From: Planctomycetota bacterium
Lineage (GTDB): Bacteria; Planctomycetota; UBA1135; UBA2386
Length of the DNA stretch: 36,437 nt
Assembly (NCBI GenBank): GCA_029936315.1
Contig: JAPYTD010000035.1
Location: forward strand, 2,626 to 39,062
Reading direction: 5' to 3'
Below, piece after piece: positions 15,117-24,073 of the stretch (its first letter is position 1; each line of letters starts with the position of its first letter). The notes under the pieces were generated by a model that saw nothing but the letters and a program-made list of their open reading frames with translations, made no database searches and was not told the DNA's origin. The position numbers were made by a program, and so were the translations under genes.

Positions 15117-16877
15117 ATGACGGACACCCTGCCGCCGGAAGGCGCCGAAACGAAGCCGGCCAAGGCTCCACCGAAGGACCACCTGCGCGAGAGCCTCTTG
15201 CGCAAGGCCGGTCTGACGCCAGCTCAAATCGAAGAGGCGCTGCTCGAAGAGCACGAAAGCGGCCAACAACTCGACCAGATCCTGATCGCCAAGAACTTCC
15301 TGACCGAGCCCAAGACGCTGGAAATGTTCGGCGACATGCTTGGCCTCGAATACCTCGACAGCCTCGAGGGCATCGGGGTGCCGGACGACTTCATCCAAGG
15401 GGTGCCGGTGCAATTCGCACGCACGCACGCCCTGATTGCGATCAGCGATGAAGGCGACGTTGTGCGCGTCGCAAGCCACCGGCCGCTCGACGTGCAGCCG
15501 ATGGACGACCTGGCGACCCTGATGGGCCGGGAGCTCGAGGCGGTGCTCGCTCCACGCGCACAGATCGCCAACCTGATCAACCGCGCCTACCGTCACAAGG
15601 CCGACGGTGTTGACGAAGCGCTGCAGGATGTCAAAGACACCGACATCATCAGCATCGCCGAGAACATTCAGGAGTCGGAAGACCTGCTGGACGCCAACAA
15701 GGCGCCGGTCATCAAGCTGGTCAACATGCTGCTGTTCCAGGCGCTCAAACTGCGCGCATCGGATATCCACCTGCAGCCCTTCGGCGACCGACTGCAAGTG
15801 CGCATGCGCATCGACGGCGTGCTCTACGACATGGAGTCCGTGCCCCGCCGCGCCCAGGAAGCCATCGTTTCTCGCGTCAAGGTCATGGGCCAGATGGACA
15901 TCGCCGAGCGGCGCCTGCCGCAAGATGGTCGCGCCTCGATCCGCATCGGCGATGGCGACGTCGACGTTCGTATCAGCACCGTGCCGGTTGCCGGTGGCGA
16001 ACGCATCGTGTTCCGGATCCTCGACAAGACCACCAAGGTCTACTCGCTGGATGACATCGGCCTCGATGAAGATGCCGAGCGCACGATCCGCCGCTACATC
16101 AACTACAGCCACGGCATCATCTTCGTCACCGGCCCAACCGGTTCGGGTAAGACGACGACGCTCTACGCCTGTCTCGACGCGATCAACGCGCCGAGTCTCA
16201 ACATCCTGACGATCGAAGACCCGGTTGAATACAACCTCGCCGGGATCTCGCAGGTGCAGGTCAACACCAAGAAGGGCCTGACCTTCGCCGCCGGCCTGCG
16301 CTCGTTCTTGCGCCAAGACCCCGATGTCATGATGGTCGGTGAGGTTCGCGACAACGAAACCGCCGATATCGCGATTCGCGCGGCGTTGACGGGCCACCTG
16401 GTGTTTTCGACGGTGCATACCAACGACTCGTCCTCGACGGTCTCGCGTCTGATCGACATCGGTGTCGAGCCCTACCTGGTGTCGTCGTCGCTGTTGTGCA
16501 TCATCGCGCAACGCCTGCTGCGAACGCTGTGCCCCAACTGCACGGAGCAGATCGAGCCCAACAAACAGCAGCGATTCTTCCTCGAAGATCTCAAGCTGTC
16601 GCCCGACATGTTCGAGGATGGCAAGCTGACCATTGGCAAGGGCTGCGACGAGTGCTTCCGCTCCGGCTTCGCGGGCAGAACGGCCATCTACGAAGTCATG
16701 CCAATCGATACAGTCGTGCAGGAGCAGATCATCAACAAGGCGACTGCCAGCCAGATCAAACGCGCCGCGCTCGAGCGTGGCTTGCGCACCCTGCGCATGG
16801 ATGGCGTGAACAAGCTCCTGACGGGTCAAACGACGCCCGAAGAAGTGTTGCGCGTCACGCAACTCGACATCACGTAG
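15117..16877 (+). CDS. gspE: Type II secretion ATPase GspE
   Basis: This is the cytoplasmic hexameric ATPase that drives pseudopilus assembly. In the 586-residue protein an N-terminal MshEN/T2SSE-N domain covers about 20-165 (LRKAGLTPAQIEEALLEEHE, then LGLEYLD). The N2 domain contains ASDIHLQPFGDRLQVRMRIDG. The catalytic core has Walker A GPTGSGKT at 339-346, LTIEDPVEYNL, the Walker B region DPDVMMVGEVRDNETA and the His-box STVHTND. A zinc-binding tetracysteine is intact: Cys472/Cys475 (CPNC) and Cys510/Cys513 (CDEC), which is typical of GspE and PilB. The start ATG is preceded by GAGG about 9 bases upstream. The order gspD-gspE-gspF favours secretion over pili, but a type IV pilus role cannot be excluded. 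Confidence 0.96.
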   Translation: MTDTLPPEGAETKPAKAPPKDHLRESLLRKAGLTPAQIEEALLEEHESGQQLDQILIAKNFLTEPKTLEMFGDMLGLEYLDSLEGIGVPDDFIQGVPVQFARTHALIAISDEGDVVRVASHRPLDVQPMDDLATLMGRELEAVLAPRAQIANLINRAYRHKADGVDEALQDVKDTDIISIAENIQESEDLLDANKAPVIKLVNMLLFQALKLRASDIHLQPFGDRLQVRMRIDGVLYDMESVPRRAQEAIVSRVKVMGQMDIAERRLPQDGRASIRIGDGDVDVRISTVPVAGGERIVFRILDKTTKVYSLDDIGLDEDAERTIRRYINYSHGIIFVTGPTGSGKTTTLYACLDAINAPSLNILTIEDPVEYNLAGISQVQVNTKKGLTFAAGLRSFLRQDPDVMMVGEVRDNETADIAIRAALTGHLVFSTVHTNDSSSTVSRLIDIGVEPYLVSSSLLCIIAQRLLRTLCPNCTEQIEPNKQQRFFLEDLKLSPDMFEDGKLTIGKGCDECFRSGFAGRTAIYEVMPIDTVVQEQIINKATASQIKRAALERGLRTLRMDGVNKLLTGQTTPEEVLRVTQLDIT

Positions 16878-16881
16878 TTTC

Positions 16882-16928
16882 CCGATTCACACGTCGCCCG
16901 ATCCATACGCGACCGATCCACACCACGC
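16882..16928 (+). repeat. Imperfect 15-16 bp tandem repeat in the gspE-gspF spacer
   Basis: Three adjacent units begin at 16882, 16898 and 16914: CCCGATTCACACGTCG, CCCGATCCATACGCGA and CCGATCCACACCACG. They share the core CCGATyCAyAC. They fill most of the 77-bp spacer between the two secretion genes. Confidence 0.6.
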
Positions 16929-16954
16929 AGGCTCCCACCGCACCGACGAACAGA

Positions 16955-18181
16955 ATGCCGATCTTTGAATACAAGGCGATCGACAGCAGTAACAAGGTCA
17001 AGAAGGGCATCATTGATGCCGACACACCTCGTGAGGCCCGCGTCAAGCTGAAGAAGGACGCGCTCTTCGTCACCGACATCAAGGAGTCGCGTGGCAAGAA
17101 GAAGTCGGTCATCGCGATCCGTGGCGTGACCGGAGTGGAAGCCCCCAACAAGCAGCGCAACGAGCAGATCGCTGCCGTGACCCGCCAGATGGCGTCGCTG
17201 CTGCAGGCCGGCATCCCGCTCGCGGAAGCGCTGCGCATGATCATCGAGCAGGCCCCCGACAAGAAGGTCGAGACCGTGTTCCGCGACATCCGCGAAAAGG
17301 TCACGCAGGGCATGACGTTCGGCGATGCCGTGATGCAGCACCCCGCCTACTTCACCGATCTCTACAGCAATATGGTGCGCGCTGGCGAATCGTCCGGTGC
17401 CCTCGACAAGGTGCTAGTGCGCCTCGCGCAGTTCTTGCAGGCCCAAACGCGCCTGAAGAACAAGGTCGGCGCCGCGATGATGTATCCGATGATCATGGTC
17501 ATCGTCGGTGTCATCGTCGTCGCGATCCTGATGACGATGGTCGTGCCGCGCGTAACCCAGTTGATCAAGGGACGCGGCCAAGAACTGCCGCTGCCCACCG
17601 AGATCCTGATCACGTGCTCGGACTTCCTGGTCAACTACTGGCTGCTGGTGATGGTCGGCATCCTGTGCCTGGTCGTCACGTTCCAACTGTTCGTCAATTC
17701 GGTCAAGGGCCGGCTGGCGTTCGACAGCTTCAAACTGAAGCTGCCAATATTCGGCGACCTCGCGAAGAAGCAGGCGATGGCGCGTTTTTCGATCACGCTG
17801 GCCACCCTGCTGCGATCGGGCGTGCCCGCGCTGCAGGCCCTCCAAGTGACCAAGAAGGTGCTCGACAACGTCGTGCTGCAGAACGCTCTGCAGACCGTGC
17901 ACGACCGAGTCCTCGAGGGCACCGACATCTCCACGCCGATGAAGATGTCGGGAGTGTTCCCCCCGACCATTTCGTACATGGTTGGCGTCGGCGAACAGGC
18001 CGGCAACCTCGAAGAGATGCTCGAACGTATCGCCGCGACCTATGACGAAGAAGTCGACCTCGCGACCCAGAAGCTGACCTCGATCATCGAACCGGTGATC
18101 ATCGTCATGCTCGCCGTGGTCGTCGCCGGCATCGTCATCGCGATCGTGCTGCCGCTGTTGCAGCTGCAACGCACGGGGTAG
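16955..18181 (+). CDS. gspF: Type II secretion inner-membrane platform protein GspF
   Basis: The start is the ATG at 16955 (MPIFEYKAIDSSNKVKKG, the classic GspF/PilC N-terminus), giving 408 residues. It has two homologous cytoplasmic T2SSF domains. The first begins near VTRQMASLLQAGIPLAEAL, and the second near FSITLATLLRSGVPALQALQ. Three membrane segments are visible. The first begins about residue 175 (MMYPMIMVIVGVIVVAILM). The second is near 228-250 (WLLVMVGILCLVVTFQLF). The third is at the C-terminus (VIIVMLAVVVAGIVIAIVLP). The conserved motif VGEQAGNLEEML is present. It forms the membrane base that contacts GspE. The gene is 77 bp after gspE across a short tandem repeat. No pseudopilin gene (gspG-K) or gspC, L or M follows. 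Confidence 0.95.
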   Translation: MPIFEYKAIDSSNKVKKGIIDADTPREARVKLKKDALFVTDIKESRGKKKSVIAIRGVTGVEAPNKQRNEQIAAVTRQMASLLQAGIPLAEALRMIIEQAPDKKVETVFRDIREKVTQGMTFGDAVMQHPAYFTDLYSNMVRAGESSGALDKVLVRLAQFLQAQTRLKNKVGAAMMYPMIMVIVGVIVVAILMTMVVPRVTQLIKGRGQELPLPTEILITCSDFLVNYWLLVMVGILCLVVTFQLFVNSVKGRLAFDSFKLKLPIFGDLAKKQAMARFSITLATLLRSGVPALQALQVTKKVLDNVVLQNALQTVHDRVLEGTDISTPMKMSGVFPPTISYMVGVGEQAGNLEEMLERIAATYDEEVDLATQKLTSIIEPVIIVMLAVVVAGIVIAIVLPLLQLQRTG

Positions 18182-18203
18182 GCGCCTATAGTGGTCAAGG
18201 CCT

Positions 18204-19133
18204 ATGGCCAACGTCGCCCTGATCCTCGCCAACCCGGTCGCCAAGCGCGGCGAACCGGCGGTACGGCGCGTGGTGCAGAAGCTGACGTCGGCCTACGAGC
18301 AGAAGGGGCGTCAGGTCGTCGCCCGCTACACCGAGCGCGACGGTCCGCGCGAAGCCCAGATCGTCGCCGAGTACGCCGATCAGGCCCAGACGATTGTCGC
18401 CGTCGGCGGCGACGGCACGGTTCGCGAAACCGTTCTCGCGATGAACGATGCACAACGGGCCTCTACCGAGATCGGGTTCGTGCCCATGGGCAACGCGAAC
18501 GTGCTGGCACGCGAAGTCGGCATCGCGTGGCATGACGAGGACCAGGCGGTTGCGCAGGTTCTATCGGGCAAGGCGCAGCAAATGGACGTCGGCGCCATCG
18601 ACGGCAAACCGACCTTCTTGTTGATGCTCGACGTCGGCTACTTCGCGCACGTCGTGCACCGGGTCTCGGCGCTGCGAAGTCGCGGCAGCACTCGCTGGAT
18701 GTATGCCATCGGCGGCGACCTGCTCTACGGCGGCATCGGCGTACTCAAGTTGCTGACGCCGGGAGCCGCGCAAGTCGAGGTCATAGCCGACGACCAAGAA
18801 CCGTTCATGACCACCTCGATCGCAATTGCCAACGCGTCGGTCTACGCCAAAACCGGCTCGTTCTGCCCCGATGCGGATCCGAGCGACGGCGTGCTCGACT
18901 TCAACGCGGTGCGCAACAACAAGACGATGCGCTATTCGCTCGCGGCGATGAGCGGCAAGCCCAAGCCGGCGATCAGCCACATCGGCAAGGCGAAGCGCTT
19001 CACGCTACGGGCGAGCTCGCGCGGGTTCTTGTGCCAGGTCGATGGCGACCCATTGTTCGAAGGCCCGGTGCACCAACTGTCGATCGAAGTGCTGCCGAGC
19101 TACTACTCGCTGCTGACTCCGCAGTCTGGCTAA
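18204..19133 (+). CDS. Diacylglycerol/sphingosine-kinase-family lipid kinase (YegS/BmrU type)
   Basis: The 309-residue protein has the DAGK catalytic domain fold. The opening strand is ALILANPVAKRGE, the nucleotide-binding loop is VAVGGDGTVRE, and FVPMGNANVLARE is the family's GT-N-D/L-A motif. The C-terminal beta-sandwich includes IAIANASVYAKTGSFCPDADPSDGVLDF, where the acidic residues correspond to the Mg2+ site. Members phosphorylate diacylglycerol, phosphatidylglycerol or ceramide-like lipids at the inner membrane; the substrate here is unknown. It begins 22 bp after gspF, so it probably shares the secretion transcript, although a role in secretion is not implied. The stop TAA lies inside GGCTAACGCTCG, a 12-mer that recurs at 24044. 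Confidence 0.9.
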   Translation: MANVALILANPVAKRGEPAVRRVVQKLTSAYEQKGRQVVARYTERDGPREAQIVAEYADQAQTIVAVGGDGTVRETVLAMNDAQRASTEIGFVPMGNANVLAREVGIAWHDEDQAVAQVLSGKAQQMDVGAIDGKPTFLLMLDVGYFAHVVHRVSALRSRGSTRWMYAIGGDLLYGGIGVLKLLTPGAAQVEVIADDQEPFMTTSIAIANASVYAKTGSFCPDADPSDGVLDFNAVRNNKTMRYSLAAMSGKPKPAISHIGKAKRFTLRASSRGFLCQVDGDPLFEGPVHQLSIEVLPSYYSLLTPQSG

Positions 19134-19384
19134 CGCTCGGCGCGAATCGCCTCGAGAAAGAAGTCGACCAACAACCGTTCATACTTGGCCTCCTCGCGCG
19201 CCCACGGAGTGCGATGGCGATTGCCAGCCACGACGTGCAGTTCTTGGCGGTCGACAGCGATGTGCTGTTCACGAAGCAGTTCAGCAGCATCCTTGCTGAC
19301 GCCCCAATTCGAACCCGAATCGCCTCGGCGCACTTCTCGGACACTGCGGGGCTGCGCCGCTGACGCAAGACAGGCGCAGAATGG
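19130..19384 (-). pseudogene. Probable 3' remnant of an unidentified gene
   Basis: On the minus strand the frame ending in TAG at 19130 reads a protein-like sequence: KDAAELLREQHIAVDRQELH, then GNRHRTPWAREEAKYERLL, then VDFFLEAIRAER. The pattern of charged and hydrophobic residues looks like a genuine domain end, perhaps from an alpha/beta hydrolase (His in GNRHRTPW). This is a guess. Upstream the frame becomes non-protein-like and closes at a stop near 19386 without a convincing start; a GTG at 19333 is possible. The stop overlaps that of the lipid kinase on the other strand. It may be a small gene, but a truncated remnant seems more likely. The rest of the 266-bp gap before 19400 shows nothing else. 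Confidence 0.35.
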
Positions 19385-19399
19385 CTAGAGTTACGGACC

Positions 19400-21739
19400 A
19401 TGCCGTTTTGCGCCGTCATCCTGGGTCTGCTCTGTGGACTCGTCTCACTGCCAGCTCAGCAGCAAGCGCCGATCGGCGAGTCGATGCGCGTGCAAATCTC
19501 CGCGGCGCTTGGCCTACAGGCGGCGCTCGCGAAGCTCGGCGTCAGCGGCGACCACGTACACCTTCATTATCAGGGTGGCTGGCAGAGCGCCACGGTGATC
19601 GTCGGTCAGCAGGAGCTGCGCGATCTGCGCGCGGCGCTGCCGGCTGGCACGCTGTTCATGGTGTTGGAGAAGTCGCGCCCCTACAGCCAGATCGCCGCCG
19701 CGTCGTCGTCCGCGTCACAGTTTTTCAGCTGGCCGGGCTACCACACGCGCGCGCAGGTCGTCACGGACCTGCAGGCGCTCGAGCAGAGCTACCCGGCCTT
19801 GTGCAAGCTTTACGACCTTCAGTCGCGCTACGGCGCGCCGATGACCCACGACGGTTACCGCATCTACGCGTTGCGCATTTCGAACGCACCCGACCAAGAC
19901 CAGGACAAGCCCAACCTCGTGCTGTCGGCGAACACGCACGCGAACGAGCTCGCGGTCATCGAAGTGCCGCTCTATGCCGCCGAGCGCCTGCTGATGAGCT
20001 ACGGCAACGACCCCTTGCTAACGCAGCTGATCGACGACAACCAGATCTGGATCCTGCCCAACCTCAACCCCGACGGGCTCGAGTACACCTGGAATAGCAA
20101 CAACCTCTGGCGCAAGAACCGGCGAGACAACGGCGACGGCACGGTCGGCGTCGACATGAACCGCAACTACCCGTTCTTCTGGAGCCAGTGCGGCAGCAGC
20201 TCGAACACGTCGAGCAACACGTATCACGGCACGGGGCCGGCGTCGGAGCCGGAGATCCAGGCCCTGCTGATGTTCGCGGAGACGGAGGGCTTCGAGCGGC
20301 TGCTCGACTTTCACTGCGCCGGACCCGATGTGCGGCACCCGTACAACAACCTCGTCGAGAACGCGATCCCAGCGATGGTGCGCTCGACGATGGACCCGAT
20401 CCACAACGCCATCGCCAACGCGATGGGCTACCCGCCGGTCGGCACGTGCTGCTGTGGCACGCTAATGGAGTGGCACTTCTCGACGAAGGGCACGATGAGC
20501 TTCCTGGTCGAGTTCGCGACGTGCACGAACCCCTTTGCGCAGACCGCACAGGAGTTGATCAACACGTTCCCGGGCGTCATCGAACACCTGACCACGCCGG
20601 TGCCGATGACGGGCCACGTCACCTCGAGCAATGGCGGCGTGCCGCTGGTTGCGTCGATCACCGTTGCTGGACATGAGTTCCAGGATGGGCAGACGGTGAT
20701 GTCCGGCGGTCGCTTCGGGCGTTACCACCTGTGGGGCGGTCCTGGCACCTTCGACGTGACGTTTGCCGCCGAGAACCACCTGCCGACGACCGCGCAGGTG
20801 TCGCTGACGGCCGGGCAGACCCTGTATCAGGACATCGTGCTGCAAGAGGGCAACCTCGCTACGCACGAAGTGTTCGGCACGGGCTGCCCCGGTTCCGCAC
20901 TGCAACAAGAGGCGTGCGCGTCGACGAACGCGAGCGGCGGCCAGTTGCTGGGCCACCAGTCGAACAACGAGTACTGCTACCGCGTCGACGCAGCCACGTC
21001 GATGACGGTCACGGGCTTTAGGCTCTACACCCAGACGGCCGGCAACTCGCCGGCGACCGTTGCCGCTGGCCTCTACCTCGCGAACGCGCAGGGCGAGCCC
21101 GAAGACCTGCCAGTCGCGACGGGCACGATGACGGTCGACGTACAGCCGGGCTTCTACGAAGTGACGTTGAACACGCCGGTTGCTGTGCAGGCAGGAGACG
21201 TCTTCTTCGTCGGCTCGGACACCGGGACGATTCTAACGTCGACGCTGACGTCGGGAGACCCCGGCGTGGCCTTCTGGCGGCTGTCGCCATCCCCGAACTG
21301 GTCGCAGTCCGGGATCGTCGATCATCCGAGCTACGAGGTGCTATGCCTGGGCGGCGGGTTGCCCGGCGCGGTGCCGTCGTTGACGACCAGCGGTCTGCCG
21401 TTGATCGGTGCCACGTTCGACGTGACGTTGCGCGACGCGGTCGCGAACGCGCCCGCGATGTTCGTCTTCGGCAACAGCGACAGCGTCTGGCAGACGCTGC
21501 CGCTGCCGTTCCCGCTCACCGCGCTGGGCGCGCCGGGCTGCGACCTGCTGGTCTCTGTAGACGTCACCGCCGTCACCATGACCGACGGCAACGGCACGGC
21601 GGTGGTTCCGGTCTCTGTGCCAAACGACCCAGCCATCCTCGATGCTGAGTTCTTCGAACAGTTCGCCGTGCTAGACCTCGCCGCGAACAGCCTCGGGTTT
21701 GCCTTCTCCAACGGCGGCGCCGGCGTGGTCGGCTACTAG
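19400..21739 (+). CDS. Secreted M14-family zinc carboxypeptidase with C-terminal planctomycete domain
   Basis: The 779-residue protein begins with a signal peptide (MPFCAVILGLLCGLVSLPAQ). The M14 domain covers about 110-400. The zinc ligands are His180 and Glu183 in NTHANEL and His305 in LLDFHCAG. The substrate-binding Arg region is LWRKNRRDN, followed by GVDMNRNYPFFW, and the catalytic Glu371 lies in SFLVEFATC. Next come a carboxypeptidase-regulatory-like beta domain (about 410-490) and a beta-sandwich region (FGTGCPGS at about 494, RVDAATSMTVTGFRLYTQTA). The final domain (about 660-779) contains LGAPGCDLLVS, VPNDPAILDAEFFEQFAVLD and a closing GFAFSNGGAGVVG. From memory, this last domain recurs at the C-terminus of many secreted proteins in some marine planctomycetes. 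The protein probably trims extracellular peptides. It converges with glnN. Confidence 0.93.
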   Translation: MPFCAVILGLLCGLVSLPAQQQAPIGESMRVQISAALGLQAALAKLGVSGDHVHLHYQGGWQSATVIVGQQELRDLRAALPAGTLFMVLEKSRPYSQIAAASSSASQFFSWPGYHTRAQVVTDLQALEQSYPALCKLYDLQSRYGAPMTHDGYRIYALRISNAPDQDQDKPNLVLSANTHANELAVIEVPLYAAERLLMSYGNDPLLTQLIDDNQIWILPNLNPDGLEYTWNSNNLWRKNRRDNGDGTVGVDMNRNYPFFWSQCGSSSNTSSNTYHGTGPASEPEIQALLMFAETEGFERLLDFHCAGPDVRHPYNNLVENAIPAMVRSTMDPIHNAIANAMGYPPVGTCCCGTLMEWHFSTKGTMSFLVEFATCTNPFAQTAQELINTFPGVIEHLTTPVPMTGHVTSSNGGVPLVASITVAGHEFQDGQTVMSGGRFGRYHLWGGPGTFDVTFAAENHLPTTAQVSLTAGQTLYQDIVLQEGNLATHEVFGTGCPGSALQQEACASTNASGGQLLGHQSNNEYCYRVDAATSMTVTGFRLYTQTAGNSPATVAAGLYLANAQGEPEDLPVATGTMTVDVQPGFYEVTLNTPVAVQAGDVFFVGSDTGTILTSTLTSGDPGVAFWRLSPSPNWSQSGIVDHPSYEVLCLGGGLPGAVPSLTTSGLPLIGATFDVTLRDAVANAPAMFVFGNSDSVWQTLPLPFPLTALGAPGCDLLVSVDVTAVTMTDGNGTAVVPVSVPNDPAILDAEFFEQFAVLDLAANSLGFAFSNGGAGVVGY

Positions 21740-21746
21740 CCGCCGC

Positions 21747-21775
21747 CCCGCAAGGCGGGTCAACGCTAGGCGTTG
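21747..21775. terminator. Tandem hairpins between convergent genes
   Basis: CCCGC (21747-21751) pairs with GCGGG (21755-21759) around AAG. One base later CAACGC (21761-21766) pairs perfectly with GCGTTG (21770-21775) around TAG. They occupy the 76-bp gap between the stops of the peptidase gene and glnN, where a bidirectional terminator is expected. No T-run follows, so termination efficiency is uncertain. Confidence 0.5.
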
Positions 21776-21815
21776 TATCGGCAATAGGTTAGGTGATTCT
21801 GAGTGCCGTCCTAGG

Positions 21816-23990
21816 CTAGTGCAGGAACAGCAGCTCGCGGTACTTCGGCAGCGGCCAGTACTCATCATCCGTCATCGTCTCAAGCTGGTCCGCCTCGACG
21901 CGCAGACGATCCATCGCCGGCACGACCTTGTCGCGGTAGACCTTGGCGTGATCGAACTCCGAACCCACATGGGACTCGGCGCTGTCGAAGACGTCGGCCA
22001 GGTCATCGAGGCAAGTGACCAAAGCCTCGATGCGCATCGTCATGTCGCGCAGACGTTCCGACTGCTTCTCAATGGCGAAGCCGTGGGTCTTGGCCGAGGA
22101 CAAGCTGTCGGCGACGTCGCGCTGGGTCTTTTGCGCGGCCGGCAAGATCATCGTGCGCGCGATCGACAAGGCGCACTGGCCTTCGATTGCGATCGCCTTC
22201 GAATACGCTTCGAACTGGATGTTCATGCGCGAATCGGCTTCAGCAGGCGACAGCACGTTCATGCGCGAGAACAGGTCGATGTTCTTTTTGGAGTTGAGGC
22301 ACGCCAAGGCATCGACCGCATTCGGCACGTTTGGCAGGCCGCGCCTTTTCGCCTCGGCATGCCACTCTTCACTGTAGCCGTTGCCGTTGAAAACGATGCG
22401 CTGGTGCTTGCTGAAGACCTCGGCGATGACCTCGTTGACCGCGGTCTCAAGGCCCTTCGACATACGGCTTTCAATCTCGGTCACCAGGTAGTCAAGCGAG
22501 TCGGCCATGATCGTATTGAGCACGGTCATCGGCTTCGTCGGCGATTGGCTCGAACCGACGGCCCGGAACTCGAACTTGTTGCCGGTGAACGCGAACGGCG
22601 ACGTGCGATTGCGGTCGGTAGCGTCGCGCGGCAGGTCCGGCAGCGAACTTACGCCAAGCTTCATCGTACCACCCTTGCGGGAGGTCCCCTTCTGGCCACT
22701 GATGATGCCTTCCATGACCTCAGTGAGCTGATCGCCGAGGTAGATCGACAGGATCGCCGGCGGGGCTTCGTTGGCGCCGAGGCGGTGGTCGTTGCCGGCG
22801 TGGGCAATCGACGCGCGCAGCAGATCGGAGTACTCGTCGACAGCGCGCAGCACCGCGGCGAGTATGACAATGAAGCGCATGTTCTCTTCCGGCGACTTGC
22901 CCGGCTCGAGCAGGTTCTCGCCGGTACCGGTCGACAGCGAGAAGTTGTTGTGCTTGCCGCTGCCGTTGATACCGGCGTAGGGCTTCTCATGCATCGTGCA
23001 GTAGAAGCCGTGGCGCTGGCCTACTTGCTTCAACACTTCCATCGTCAGCATGTTGTGGTCCGACGCGATCGTCGTGCGCTCGAAGATCGGGGCGAGCTCA
23101 TACTGACTTGGCGCGACTTCGTTGTGGCGCGTCTTGACCGGGACGCCAAGCTTCCACAGTTCTTGCTCGACATCCTGCATGAAGGAGAGCACGCGACGCG
23201 GAATCGAACCGAAGTAGTGGTCTTCGAGCTCTTGCCCCTTCGGCGGCTTCGCACCAAACAAGGTGCGGCCAGTCGTGACGAGGTCCGGCCGCAGCACATA
23301 TAGCTCACGGTCGATCAGGAAGTATTCTTGCTCGCACCCGAGCGTCGGATAGACGTGAGTGACGCGCTCGTCACCGAGCAAACGCAGCAGTTTCAGGGCC
23401 GAAGCATTGAGTGCTTCCGAGCTGCGCAACAGCGGCGTCTTCTCATCGAGGGCTTCGCCAGTCCACGAGCAGAAGGCCGTTGGAATGCACAGCGTCGCGC
23501 CGTTCTGGGTCTCGCGAATGAAGGCCGGCGACGTCGGGTCCCACGCCGTGTAGCCGCGCGCTTCAAAGGTCGCCCGCAAGCCGCCACTCGGGAACGAACT
23601 CGCATCGGGCTCGCCCTTGATCAGCGCCTTGCCGCTAAACTCCATGACCACCTTGTCGTTCTCGAAGTCGACGAAGCTGTCATGCTTCTCGGCGGTCGAG
23701 CCCGTCATCGGCTGGAACCAGTGCGTGAAGTGGGTGGCGCCACGCTTGATCGCCCACTGCTTCATTTCGTTCGCCACCAGGTCCGCGAGATCGGGACTGA
23801 GGTGCTGGCCTTGCTCCATGCAGAGCTTCAGCGCCTGGTAGGCACTCTCGGGAAGGCATGTGCGCATCTGCTCCAGCCCGAACACATTCGCTCCAAAGAG
23901 TTCCGGCACGTTGGTCGAACGAGCCTCAATGGCATGTGGGGACTTATTTGCGATCGATCGGATCGCGGCTACGCGTGCTGCAGATGACAC
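21816..23990 (-). CDS. glnN: Glutamine synthetase type III
   Basis: This enzyme makes glutamine from glutamate, ammonia and ATP in the cytoplasm, the main route of ammonium assimilation. The 724 residues match GSIII (about 700-730), far longer than GSI or GSII. Recognisable stretches are the N-terminal GSIII region with [18 protein letters not shown], the metal-binding [53 protein letters not shown], the loop [12 protein letters not shown] and [22 protein letters not shown]. The start is GTG at 23990, supported by a GGAGG Shine-Dalgarno sequence at 23996-24000 with a 5-base spacer. No adenylylation-site motif is expected in this class. It is divergent from the lipoprotein gene at 24119, so the 128-bp gap holds both control regions. 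Confidence 0.97.
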   Translation of the reverse strand: MSSAARVAAIRSIANKSPHAIEARSTNVPELFGANVFGLEQMRTCLPESAYQALKLCMEQGQHLSPDLADLVANEMKQWAIKRGATHFTHWFQPMTGSTAEKHDSFVDFENDKVVMEFSGKALIKGEPDASSFPSGGLRATFEARGYTAWDPTSPAFIRETQNGATLCIPTAFCSWTGEALDEKTPLLRSSEALNASALKLLRLLGDERVTHVYPTLGCEQEYFLIDRELYVLRPDLVTTGRTLFGAKPPKGQELEDHYFGSIPRRVLSFMQDVEQELWKLGVPVKTRHNEVAPSQYELAPIFERTTIASDHNMLTMEVLKQVGQRHGFYCTMHEKPYAGINGSGKHNNFSLSTGTGENLLEPGKSPEENMRFIVILAAVLRAVDEYSDLLRASIAHAGNDHRLGANEAPPAILSIYLGDQLTEVMEGIISGQKGTSRKGGTMKLGVSSLPDLPRDATDRNRTSPFAFTGNKFEFRAVGSSQSPTKPMTVLNTIMADSLDYLVTEIESRMSKGLETAVNEVIAEVFSKHQRIVFNGNGYSEEWHAEAKRRGLPNVPNAVDALACLNSKKNIDLFSRMNVLSPAEADSRMNIQFEAYSKAIAIEGQCALSIARTMILPAAQKTQRDVADSLSSAKTHGFAIEKQSERLRDMTMRIEALVTCLDDLADVFDSAESHVGSEFDHAKVYRDKVVPAMDRLRVEADQLETMTDDEYWPLPKYRELLFLH

Positions 23991-23995
23991 AGATA

Positions 23996-24000
23996 CCTCC
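23996..24000 (-). promoter_or_regulatory. Ribosome binding site of glnN
   Basis: GGAGG, read on the minus strand, lies 5 bases before the GTG at 23990. It decides the start of glnN in the absence of a suitable ATG. Confidence 0.7.
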
Positions 24001-24073
24001 GGAAAAAACGGTGAGTCAACGGACCTTTACGGCGCTGTCGGCAGGCTAACGCTCGAAGAGGCAGAAAGCACCA

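Noticed and set aside
14766-16862. A 698-codon minus-strand frame opposite gspE and the end of gspD.
   Set aside because: The translation is rich in His, Arg, Asp and Val with no domain pattern, as expected for the complement of a high-GC gene.
21699-23303. A 534-codon plus-strand frame opposite glnN.
   Set aside because: It mirrors the codon structure of glnN and shows no family motif.
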